From an uncultured Porphyromonadaceae bacterium (GTDB lineage: Bacteria; Bacteroidota; Bacteroidia; Bacteroidales; Muribaculaceae), in contig CAMVDK010000075.1 of the NCBI GenBank assembly GCA_947166165.1, positions 1 to 12,249 of the forward strand: a stretch of 12,249 bases of DNA. Direction: 5' to 3'. The notes beneath the pieces were generated by a model that worked only from the letters and a program-made list of their open reading frames with translations, did no database searches and was not told where the DNA came from. Position numbers and translations under genes: made by a program. Below are positions 7,399 to 12,249 of the stretch, piece after piece; position 1 is the stretch's first letter, and every line of letters begins with the position of its first letter.

Positions 7399-8274
7399 CT
7401 AATTGAGCGCGGCCTTGAAGTCTTGCACCGACACATTCTTCTGCATGATGCAGTGCTGCTCGTCGAGCAGGAAGCACGACGGCAGGAAACGCAGGTCGAT
7501 GCTCCGCTCGATGCGCGGTGCGTAGCCCTTCGCCCAGGCCGCTGGCAGCGACTGCGCCCACTCGGCGGGGGGAGTGCCGTCGAACAGGCAGAGCATCCTG
7601 ATTTCGCCCTGATTCACGAGCTGCGTCAGCGTCAGGTCGGCGTCGAGCAGGGTGCGGCCCGTGCGGCTGTCGATGCTGCCGTCCACAAACAGCACCACCG
7701 TCACCACCGAGTCCAGCTGCTGAATCTGCCGTTTGCCCCCGGTCACGGCGTCGGTGTACTCCAGGTTGAGCGGCATGCCTTCCTGGCACGCCGTGATCAG
7801 CCCTATCTGGCGCATGTAATACTCCCGCTCATCCTTGTTCAGCACCGTGGCACCGGCCAGCGAGCGGGCAAACTCGACGTAAACCTCGTCGCTCCAATAG
7901 TCGGCCATCGGGCCGTAGAGCACCATCTTGGCCACCTGCCCCACTTTGCTCAGGTTGGCGGAATTGGCGCGCAACTTGAACATGAAGTCGCGCACACTGG
8001 CCATCACCACATTGCGGTGGCCATACTTGAAGAGGTCGGCATAGTCGCGAAACGTCTGCACCAGCGCCGCGTCGTCGGCAATGGGGCGGCCAAAGTCGAA
8101 CGTGTCCCAAAAGTGTGCCAACACATAGTTGCTGCGGCTCTCCAATGTGGAGCACGTGTCGGGTGCCTGCGGATAGACGAACAGCCCCGGCTGCTCTTGC
8201 TGCGCCCTCACGGGGACGGCCAGCAGCCACATCACGGCACACAGCACCACAGTTACAATTCCATTTCGATTCAT
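7399..8274 (-). CDS. Secreted DUF5106-type protein with thioredoxin-like C-terminus, 291 aa
   Basis: A Sec signal peptide (MNRNGIVTVVLCAVMWLLAV, cut after about VRA, residue 24) sends it to the periplasm. Residues ~38-150 match the DUF5106 pattern: PDTCSTLESRSNYVLAHFWD, FDFGRPIADDAAL, then LFKYGHRNVVMASVRDFM, YGPMADYWSDEVYVEFARSL and EREYYMRQIGL. Residues ~180-291 have a thioredoxin/AhpC-like order: VVTVVLFVDGSID, LTQLVNQGEIRMLCLFDG, then RSIDLRFLPSCFLLDEQHCI ending in VSVQDFKAALN. A CxxC active site is absent; the Ser-Ile-Asp stretch occupies the place where Bacteroidota relatives usually have the redox cysteines. It may therefore be a non-catalytic binding protein. It is first in the minus-strand run, with a repeat-rich 597-bp divergent region upstream; I found no convincing promoter of its own. 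Confidence 0.8.
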   Translation of the reverse strand: MNRNGIVTVVLCAVMWLLAVPVRAQQEQPGLFVYPQAPDTCSTLESRSNYVLAHFWDTFDFGRPIADDAALVQTFRDYADLFKYGHRNVVMASVRDFMFKLRANSANLSKVGQVAKMVLYGPMADYWSDEVYVEFARSLAGATVLNKDEREYYMRQIGLITACQEGMPLNLEYTDAVTGGKRQIQQLDSVVTVVLFVDGSIDSRTGRTLLDADLTLTQLVNQGEIRMLCLFDGTPPAEWAQSLPAAWAKGYAPRIERSIDLRFLPSCFLLDEQHCIMQKNVSVQDFKAALN

Positions 8275-8401
8275 TTCAGCTTCAGTTTGACTGTCAAATT
8301 AAAGAGCGAAATTACTGCAAAAGCCCGAATGCCCCAAATCCGCCCGCAAAAAACGAACCACACACAACATTTTTTAAGGATTTCAAACACACCGCCCGCA
8401 T

Positions 8402-8421
8402 AGTAGGGCCTCGCCTTGGCG
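8402..8421. repeat. 20-bp direct repeat, left copy (flanks 24-bp array)
   Basis: AGTAGGGCCTCGCCTTGGCG here is repeated exactly at 8572-8591. The two copies bracket the 24-bp tandem array, as if array plus flank had been duplicated or were part of a mobile intergenic repeat. Confidence 0.85.
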
Positions 8422-8422
8422 A

Positions 8423-8565
8423 GAGCACCCACCGCACTCTTGGCGCGAGCACCCACCGCTATCCTGGCGCAAGCCCCACCGCACTCATGGCGCGAGCACC
8501 CACCGCTGTCCTGGCGCGAGCACCCACCGCTATCCTGGCGCAAGCACCCACCGCTATCCTGGCGC
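8423..8565. repeat. 24-bp tandem repeat array, six units
   Basis: Six head-to-tail units: 8423-8446, 8447-8470, 8471-8493 (one base short), 8494-8517, 8518-8541 and 8542-8565. Each unit is (G/A)AGCACCCACCGC, then a variable four to five bases, then TGGCGC. A seventh degenerate partial unit lies at 8612-8629. Units are contiguous with no spacers, so this is not a CRISPR array. The array lies in the divergent region between the DUF5106 and L,D-transpeptidase genes. Read as protein, units give APTAILAQ on plus and RQDSGGCS on minus, but the 23-bp unit breaks both frames. Copy number probably varies between strains (inference). Confidence 0.9.
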
Positions 8566-8571
8566 AAGCCC

Positions 8572-8591
8572 AGTAGGGCCTCGCCTTGGCG
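8572..8591. repeat. 20-bp direct repeat, right copy
   Basis: Exact second copy of 8402-8421. It runs straight into the hairpin and palindrome at 8580-8614, and a further partial 24-bp unit follows at 8612. Confidence 0.85.
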
Positions 8592-8614
8592 TGGCCACGC
8601 GAGCCAAAGGCGAG
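8580..8614. repeat. Inverted repeat with a central 12-bp palindrome
   Basis: GCGTGGCCACGC at 8589-8600 is a perfect 12-bp palindrome. Around it CTCGCCTTGG (8580-8589) pairs with CCAAAGGCGAG (8604-8614) with one bulged A. It could be an operator, a hairpin in a transcript, or part of the intergenic repeat; no poly-T tract follows, so it is not a standard terminator. Confidence 0.65.
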
Positions 8615-8741
8615 CACCCACCGCATTCGTATTATCTGCATAATTAGCGTTAAAAATCAATGCGAATTACACTAATTTTACGAATTTCGCTAATTTTAGC
8701 CATTTGCCGACGTTTTGACTCAGGTGCAGCCAAGTTTATTT

Positions 8742-8791
8742 AAAAATCAAAGCAAGCTTTGCTTTTTCACTCGGTTTGCACTAATGTTGCG
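8742..8791 (+). repeat. 50-bp repeat copy 1, with promoter-like core
   Basis: Matches 8820-8869 at 45 of 50 positions. It opens with a hairpin-forming AAAGCAAGCTTTGCTTT (7-bp stem, 3-nt loop) and contains TTTG (8758-8761), a 20-nt gap and TAATGTTG (8782-8789). That is a Bacteroidota promoter with one mismatch (G for T) in the -7 box. If used, transcription would start about 80 nt before the L,D-transpeptidase ATG. Confidence 0.75.
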
Positions 8792-8819
8792 CTTCGCGCC
8801 AAATTAGGCGGCGTTTCGG

Positions 8820-8869
8820 AAAAATCAAAGCAAGCTTTGCTTTTTCTCTCAACTTGCACTAATTTTGCG
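8820..8869 (+). repeat. 50-bp repeat copy 2, immediately before the L,D-transpeptidase ATG
   Basis: Second copy of the block at 8742-8791, 78 bp downstream and ending 2 bp before the ATG at 8872. The first 27 bases are identical between copies; the five differences all lie in the right half, one of them turning the -7 box into a full consensus. Confidence 0.8.
8836..8867 (+). promoter_or_regulatory. Consensus promoter abutting the L,D-transpeptidase start
   Basis: TTTG (8836-8839), a 20-nt gap and TAATTTTG (8860-8867) fit the Bacteroidota housekeeping consensus (TTTG, 19-21 nt, TAnnTTTG) at every fixed base. In that class the -7 box ends about 4 nt before the transcription start, placing +1 at about 8871-8872, on the A of the ATG or one base before it. 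Leaderless transcription is therefore predicted if this promoter is used. Confidence 0.65.
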
Positions 8870-8871
8870 GC

Positions 8872-10320
8872 ATGAAATTGAATGGGACTCCGCTCAAGGC
8901 GGTAAAATGGGCAGCAACGGCCCTGCTGCTTCTTGCTGCAGCGTTCAGCCACAGCATCTTCTACACACTGCTGCCTCTGGCCATCGTCGTGGCCATATGG
9001 TGGCGCTCACTCGCTCTGCACTGGAGCATCTTCGCCTTGGTCCTGGCCGCTGTGCTGGCAGGCATGGCGTGGTCCGTGCCCCGGCACGGCATCGACCCCG
9101 ACGAGTGCCTCAACCTGATGGTCGATGACGGCGACACCGTCACAGCTGCACCGCTCAAAGCCTGGCTGCTCAACGCCGTTCTGCCCGAGAGCGAGCTGAC
9201 ACGGCAGTCGCTGTGGTCCGCACAGCGTTCGCGCGACAGCGTGGTGTCGGGCTATGTGCTGCAGCGTTTCGGCCTGGGGAGGCCCGTCTACGTGCGCCAG
9301 CCGGCCAAGCGGCGGCCCGGCATGGACTATCACGTGGTGCTCATGCCGCAACCGGCCCACGGCAACCGTCTGGCACACCAGAGCGAGCTGCAGTGGCTCG
9401 ACAGCTGCATCGTGGTCACCCTGGGCACACGCGACACTTCGGGCCATTACACCGGCTCCGACCTCGCCGCCTTCACCCTGCGCGTGCTGCCGGCGCTGCG
9501 CCGGATGGGCTACCGCATCGACCGCCGCTACGTGTCGGTGGTCGACAACTCGGCCGATGGCTCGCTGGCCGATGCCGCCACCCGGGCACCCGGCAACGTG
9601 CTGCGCAACATCGTGCGTCTCGGCTGCCCGGCCCACACCACCCCACCCCGCTCGCAGGCACGGCAGGTGCTGATTGGCCTCCGTCCGGAATATGCCCGAG
9701 TCTACGCTGCCTGGCGCGATGCCGGAATCGATGTCGACCACTTCGCCATCGCCGACGGCGACGAGCGCCGCGCCACTGCCGCCGATGTGCTCAACGGACG
9801 GCACGGCGTGCCCATGTCGCGACTCGAAACCGCACGTCAGACGGCCCTACGGCTGGGCTACGACCCGCAGTTCGTCATGTTTGCCGACTATTCCATCCCG
9901 TCGGGAAAATACCGCTTCTTCGTCTACGACTACGACAAGGGCCGCATTGTGGTGCGCAGCAAATGCGCCCACGGGTGCGGACCCGGCAACACCGAGGCCA
10001 CACCCGTGTTCAGCAACGAGCCGGGCAGCTGCTGCACCGCCCTGGGCAATTACGCCGTCCACGACGTGCACCCCATGCTCAAGAACGGACGCACCGCCAT
10101 CACGCTCGACGGGCTCGACCCCACCAACAACAACTCCACCCCGCGCGGCATCAAGATGCACAGCGGAATGCGCATGGAGGGTGAAATCTATCCGCGCTAC
10201 CTCAAGCTGGGCAAGCTCAGCGAGGGCTGCGTGGCGCTGGGCAACATCCCCTTTGCCATGGTGTGTGGCATCGTGGACAGTGGCGACAGGCCCATCCTGC
10301 TGCAATGCTACACGCACTAG
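8872..10320 (+). CDS. Membrane-anchored L,D-transpeptidase (YkuD_2 family), 482 aa
   Basis: Residues ~11-68 hold two or three membrane segments (KWAATALLLLAAAFSHSIFY, TLLPLAIVVAIWW, then SIFALVLAAVLAGMAW), placing the rest in the periplasm. Residues ~334-482 are an L,D-transpeptidase domain of the YkuD_2 type: FVMFADYSIPSGKYRFFVYD, CAHGCGPGN (365-373), FSNEPGS (380-386), LGNYAVHDV, GLDPTNNNSTPRGIKMHSG with catalytic-type His430, and KLSEGCVALGN with the catalytic-type Cys453. Such enzymes make or edit 3-3 or lipoprotein crosslinks in peptidoglycan. Relatives usually show GRSWGCP at the Cys site, so LSEGC is divergent. Residues ~75-330 form a large region I do not recognise. Most YkuD_2 proteins I know are only ~200-250 aa and lack it. 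The start follows from the hydrophobic N-terminus; the ATG lies 4 bp after a -7 box. Confidence 0.85.
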   Translation: MKLNGTPLKAVKWAATALLLLAAAFSHSIFYTLLPLAIVVAIWWRSLALHWSIFALVLAAVLAGMAWSVPRHGIDPDECLNLMVDDGDTVTAAPLKAWLLNAVLPESELTRQSLWSAQRSRDSVVSGYVLQRFGLGRPVYVRQPAKRRPGMDYHVVLMPQPAHGNRLAHQSELQWLDSCIVVTLGTRDTSGHYTGSDLAAFTLRVLPALRRMGYRIDRRYVSVVDNSADGSLADAATRAPGNVLRNIVRLGCPAHTTPPRSQARQVLIGLRPEYARVYAAWRDAGIDVDHFAIADGDERRATAADVLNGRHGVPMSRLETARQTALRLGYDPQFVMFADYSIPSGKYRFFVYDYDKGRIVVRSKCAHGCGPGNTEATPVFSNEPGSCCTALGNYAVHDVHPMLKNGRTAITLDGLDPTNNNSTPRGIKMHSGMRMEGEIYPRYLKLGKLSEGCVALGNIPFAMVCGIVDSGDRPILLQCYTH

Positions 10321-10325
10321 CCGAG

Positions 10326-10350
10326 AGTCACTCCTCTAGATAGTCACTCC
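10326..10350. repeat. Short direct repeat between convergent genes
   Basis: AGTCACTCC occurs at 10326-10334 and 10342-10350, separated by TCTAGAT. It spans the 23-bp gap between the convergent L,D-transpeptidase and SH3 genes and the last codons of the latter. No terminator hairpin with a T-tract was found there. Confidence 0.5.
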
Positions 10351-10844
10351 ACCTTGGCGTAGTCCTTGTGGATGTAGACGTAGTTGCCCTGGTAGTTCAC
10401 CTTGTAGAAGTCGCCGGCCTCGCCCATGAGCTTGATGCGCTCGCCCTTCTTCGGGTGCACGTTCACGCCCTTGCTCTGCAGCGTGGCGGCTTTGAGCGAC
10501 GGCTGCAGGCGCAGGCGCACACCGGTGCCGGTCACCACCACATAGCGCTGACCCGTGGTCGCCGAGCTCTTCACCGTGCCCTCGGCACGCGAGAACTGCT
10601 TGGAGATGTAGACCACCTGGCCCTTGTAGCGCACCTTGTAGAAGTCGCCGGCGTCGCCCAGCAGTTCCAGTTTCTCGCCCTTGGCGGGATGAATGTTCTC
10701 GCCACGGGTGTTGGTGAGCGTTTCGCTCTTGAGCGACGGCTTCATGCGCAGGCGCACGTCGGTGCCCGTCACCACAACATAGGCGGCCGATGCGCTCAGC
10801 GACATCGCAGCCAGCATAACGAATGTGAGAATTGTCTTTTTCAT
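10344..10844 (-). CDS. Secreted protein with two bacterial SH3 repeats, 166 aa
   Basis: The chosen start at 10844 gives a clean Sec signal peptide (MKKTILTFVMLAAMSLSASA, residues 1-20). The ORF extends 29 codons further up to 10931, but that stretch covers the promoter and is AT-rich. The mature protein is two similar ~67-residue modules, about residues 21-87 and 99-166: YVVVTGTDVRLRMKPSLKSE with GDAGDFYKVRYKGQVVYISK, and YVVVTGTGVRLRLQPSLKAA with GEAGDFYKVNYQGNYVYIHK. These are SH3b folds, which in bacteria often bind peptidoglycan or peptides. No catalytic domain is attached. Its convergent neighbour, an L,D-transpeptidase, also acts on cell wall, so a periplasmic wall-binding role is plausible but inferred. 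Confidence 0.88.
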   Translation of the reverse strand: MKKTILTFVMLAAMSLSASAAYVVVTGTDVRLRMKPSLKSETLTNTRGENIHPAKGEKLELLGDAGDFYKVRYKGQVVYISKQFSRAEGTVKSSATTGQRYVVVTGTGVRLRLQPSLKAATLQSKGVNVHPKKGERIKLMGEAGDFYKVNYQGNYVYIHKDYAKVE

Positions 10845-10872
10845 AATCGGTCGTTTTATTGGTTGCTGCCCG

Positions 10873-10903
10873 CAAAGGTAGTGCAATTTGCGCAATATGC
10901 AAA
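10873..10903 (-). promoter_or_regulatory. Housekeeping-type promoter of the SH3 gene
   Basis: On the minus strand, TTTG (10903-10900), a 19-nt gap and TACCTTTG (10880-10873) match the Bacteroidota consensus fully. The expected start is near 10869, leaving a leader of about 25 nt before the ATG at 10844. This also argues against the longer ORF start at 10931. Confidence 0.75.
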
Positions 10904-10941
10904 AAAAACGCCACTTATTTTTCATATTCACTCACAATCGC

Positions 10942-10979
10942 GCACAATTGTGCATTGTGCATTGTGAATTGTGCATTGA
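10942..10979. repeat. TGCATTGTG simple repeat with a 12-bp palindrome
   Basis: GCACAATTGTGC (10942-10953) is a perfect palindrome and runs into repeated GCATTGTG / AATTGTGC words. The 13-bp word TGCATTGTGAATT at 10958-10970 recurs exactly at 11492-11504, on the far side of the inverted-repeat element. Confidence 0.75.
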
Positions 10980-10990
10980 AATGATATGAA

Positions 10991-11038
10991 GACATAAGAA
11001 CACAAGCCTTACACTCGAGTGGACATAAGAACAAAAGC
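10991..11038. repeat. 17-bp direct repeat around a 10-bp palindrome
   Basis: GACATAAGAACACAAGC (10991-11007) and GACATAAGAACAAAAGC (11022-11038) differ at one base. Between them lies the perfect palindrome CACTCGAGTG (11012-11021). The second copy is also the outer end of the left terminal inverted repeat described next. Confidence 0.75.
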
Positions 11039-11470
11039 TTTATTTTGGACAATTATATGTGTTGTCCCCAGCGTAAAGGTCTAATAACAGCGAAATTTAG
11101 AATGCCCGGAGGGCTGAATCTGGATAACCCCGGAACAGCGCACAGCGATGGCCCGGGGGAGGCCATCAGTTGGTAGCATCGCCTCCGGAGGAGGCCACTG
11201 TGGCAGCGGAACGCCCTCAACCATCGTGTGGCCTCCTTTAGAGGCGCTTTGATTGCATCCCTTCGCCCGTGGCCACCGCTACGCAGTGGCCACGGGTTAT
11301 TAAAATGTTGCCCTTCTGGCAATTAAGCATTCCTTCCTCGGTTCGGAAACACGCTTACCCTCCATTTTCAAGGCCTGACTTGGGGACAACAAGTAGACAG
11401 TTCCCTTATTTTGATATTTCGCTTAACATCGCTGCTTATGTCCTTGTTAAAAAGCTTTTGTTCTTGTGTC
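11022..11470. mobile_element. 449-bp element with terminal inverted repeats, no credible gene (MITE-like or structured RNA)
   Basis: The ends are a 20-bp inverted repeat with one mismatch: GACATAAGAACAAAAGCTTT at 11022-11041 and its reverse complement at 11451-11470. A second, perfect 11-bp pair is nested inside: TGTTGTCCCCA (11060-11070) and TGGGGACAACA (11381-11391). The interior is GC-rich, unlike the AT-rich DNA around it, and strongly foldable: a 10-bp stem at 11189-11198 with 11228-11237, and an 11-bp perfect stem at 11266-11276 with 11286-11296. No target-site duplication directly abuts the ends. An 89-codon minus ORF inside looks like by-catch. I infer either a non-autonomous transposable element or a repeated non-coding RNA or DNA module; mobility is unproven. 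Confidence 0.5.
11266..11296. repeat. Perfect 11-bp hairpin inside the element
   Basis: CCCGTGGCCAC (11266-11276) pairs perfectly with GTGGCCACGGG (11286-11296) around a 9-nt loop. The tract after it is TTATTAAAA, not a T-run, so it is a poor intrinsic terminator on the plus strand. Confidence 0.8.
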
Positions 11471-11491
11471 TAAAAACTTCAGCCAAAGCTA

Positions 11492-11504
11492 TGCATTGTG
11501 AATT
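11492..11504. repeat. 13-bp repeat, right copy
   Basis: TGCATTGTGAATT, identical to 10958-10970. The two copies flank the whole inverted-repeat element with uneven margins (51 and 21 bp), so this is a flanking repeat rather than a tight target-site duplication. Confidence 0.7.
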
Positions 11505-11513
11505 CCAATAGTA

Positions 11514-11529
11514 TGGCACGATTTTTGCT
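11514..11529 (+). promoter_or_regulatory. Sigma-54 (RpoN) promoter upstream of the ADP-ribosylglycohydrolase
   Basis: TGGCAC (11514-11519), GATTT, then TTGCT (11525-11529) is a full match to the -24/-12 consensus, including the G after TGGCAC. The invariant GG (11515-11516) and GC (11527-11528) have the required spacing of 12 from -24 to -12. The predicted start is about 11540, leaving a 22-nt AT-rich leader before the ATG at 11562. No housekeeping TAnnTTTG box with a properly spaced TTTG is seen here; TAAATTTA at 11541-11548 is the nearest look-alike. A sigma-54 promoter needs an enhancer-binding activator, whose site would lie upstream, perhaps within the repeat-rich region. Confidence 0.75.
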
Positions 11530-11561
11530 AAAATACTATATAAATTTAATAAACACACATT

Positions 11562-12249
11562 ATGACACATGCTTCACTGCGCGACCGCATCCGTGGGTCG
11601 CTGGTGGCCGGAGCCATCGGCGACGCGCTTGGCTATCCGGTCGAATTCATGTCGCTGTCGGCCATACGCCGCGCCTATGGCCCCGACGGCATCACCCGCT
11701 TCGACACCTCGCCACGGTGGACCGACCATGACCACAAAGCCGTCTTCAGCGACGACACGCAGATGACCCTTTTCACCGCCGAGGGCGTGCTCAACGCGCA
11801 CCGCAGCGGCTCCAACCACCTCGACGCCATACGCATGGCCTACCTCGAATGGCTCATCACGCAATCGGCCGGCCATTCGCCACGGCCCAGCCGCGGCTCG
11901 CTGAGCGACGTGGCCGCGCTCAACGTGCGCCGCGCACCGGGCAACACCTGCCTGACAGCTTTGCAGTCAATATGGCATGGCCACGAACCCGACAACAACA
12001 GCAAGGGCTGCGGCGGTGTGATGCGCGTCGCTCCCATCGCCCTGCTGGCCGCCGCCGGCCACCTCGACGTGCAGCAAGCCACCTTGCTCGCCGCTTATGC
12101 CGCCAAGCTCACGCACCTGCACCCGCTGGGCTACATCCCTGCGGCGCTCATGGCCCACGTGCTCTACCACCTTGCCACCTCCGAAGCCCCCACGCGCCAG
12201 CAGCTCATCGAGGCCATCGAGCGCGCTTGCGCGGCCGTCGAAGCCTACT
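11562..12249 (+). CDS. ADP-ribosylglycohydrolase family protein (DraG/ARH-like), N-terminal 229 aa
   Basis: The gene starts at ATG 11562 and runs off the right edge with 229 complete codons (relatives are usually about 250-350 aa). Family motifs: RIRGSLVAGAIGDALGYPVE (9-28), the metal-ligand signature VFSDDTQMTLFTAEG (61-75), SKGCGGVMRVAPIA (147-160) and LTHLHPLGYIPAAL (183-196). Such cytosolic enzymes use two Mg2+ or Mn2+ ions held by Asp residues to remove ADP-ribose from Arg, Ser or other acceptors. DraG in nitrogen fixers reverses ADP-ribosylation of dinitrogenase reductase, but nothing here indicates nitrogen fixation. The remaining C-terminal metal ligands are out of view. No partner ADP-ribosyltransferase (for example DarT-like) is within the window. 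A sigma-54 promoter just upstream suggests activator-dependent expression. Confidence 0.92.
   Translation, partial: MTHASLRDRIRGSLVAGAIGDALGYPVEFMSLSAIRRAYGPDGITRFDTSPRWTDHDHKAVFSDDTQMTLFTAEGVLNAHRSGSNHLDAIRMAYLEWLITQSAGHSPRPSRGSLSDVAALNVRRAPGNTCLTALQSIWHGHEPDNNSKGCGGVMRVAPIALLAAAGHLDVQQATLLAAYAAKLTHLHPLGYIPAALMAHVLYHLATSEAPTRQQLIEAIERACAAVEAY

Noticed and set aside
8295..8302. Possible -7 box for the DUF5106 gene (TTAATTTG on minus)
   Set aside because: It has one mismatch at an important base and no TTTG at the right distance (nearest gap 15 nt).
8423..8565. CRISPR array
   Set aside because: Repeats are contiguous 24-mers with no spacers, and no cas gene is nearby.
8271..8660. 129-codon minus ORF through the 24-bp array, overlapping the DUF5106 start by ATGA
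   Set aside because: The translation is only the repeat (RQDSGGCS), broken by the 23-bp unit, plus AT-rich leader; no coding signature and no recognised domain. The ATGA overlap is probably chance.
10845..10931. 29-codon N-terminal extension of the SH3 protein
   Set aside because: The extension covers a full-consensus promoter and would bury the signal peptide; the start at 10844 is better.
11053..11322. 89-codon minus ORF inside the inverted-repeat element
   Set aside because: It spans both hairpins, has no domain or recognisable start signal, and its Arg/Pro/Cys-rich content fits structured GC-rich non-coding DNA. Copies of the element may still be annotated as short hypotheticals elsewhere.

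Overview
The window looks like a piece of a GC-rich Bacteroidales genome (Bacteroidota). The evidence is a TamL-type (TamA/BamA superfamily) outer-membrane lipoprotein gene, a DUF5106 protein, a YkuD_2-type L,D-transpeptidase, a NupG-like nucleoside permease next to a bifunctional-nuclease (DUF151) gene, and several promoters of the Bacteroidota housekeeping type (TTTG, 19-20 nt, TAnnTTTG). Genes are GC-rich and intergenic DNA is much more AT-rich. Genus cannot be settled from this sequence; Muribaculaceae or Prevotellaceae would be a guess.

Positions 1-8274 hold nine genes, all on the minus strand. In transcription order they are: a DUF5106 protein with a thioredoxin-like tail, a DoxX-like membrane protein, mnmA (tRNA 2-thiouridylase), a bifunctional-nuclease/UVR protein, a NupG-like nucleoside transporter with its own -7 box, rsmE (16S rRNA methyltransferase), kdsA (Kdo-8-phosphate synthase, metal-dependent type), a secreted TPR protein and the 5' part of a tamL-like gene. 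rsmE-kdsA and kdsA-TPR each overlap by ATGA, so they are probably translationally coupled. Lipopolysaccharide precursor synthesis, a periplasmic or outer-membrane TPR protein and an outer-membrane assembly factor thus share one transcription unit.

Positions 8275-8871 are a 597-bp non-coding divergent region. It contains a 24-bp tandem repeat array bracketed by 20-bp direct repeats, a 12-bp palindrome, and a 50-bp block present twice. Each 50-bp copy contains a housekeeping-type promoter; the second lies so close to the next ATG that a leaderless mRNA is predicted. That gene (8872-10320, plus) encodes a membrane-anchored L,D-transpeptidase with a large unrecognised middle region. Convergent to it is a small secreted protein with two bacterial SH3 repeats, which has a textbook promoter.

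Positions 10904-11561 are a second long non-coding region. It holds a TGCATTGTG-type simple repeat and a 449-bp element with 20-bp terminal inverted repeats and strong internal hairpins. After these comes a full-consensus sigma-54 promoter (TGGCAC, 5 nt, TTGCT). That promoter points at the last gene, an ADP-ribosylglycohydrolase (DraG/ARH family) that runs off the right edge. This combination, and the structured element beside it, are the most unusual things here. I found no tRNA, rRNA, CRISPR array, transposase or prophage gene, and no clear multi-gene novel system.
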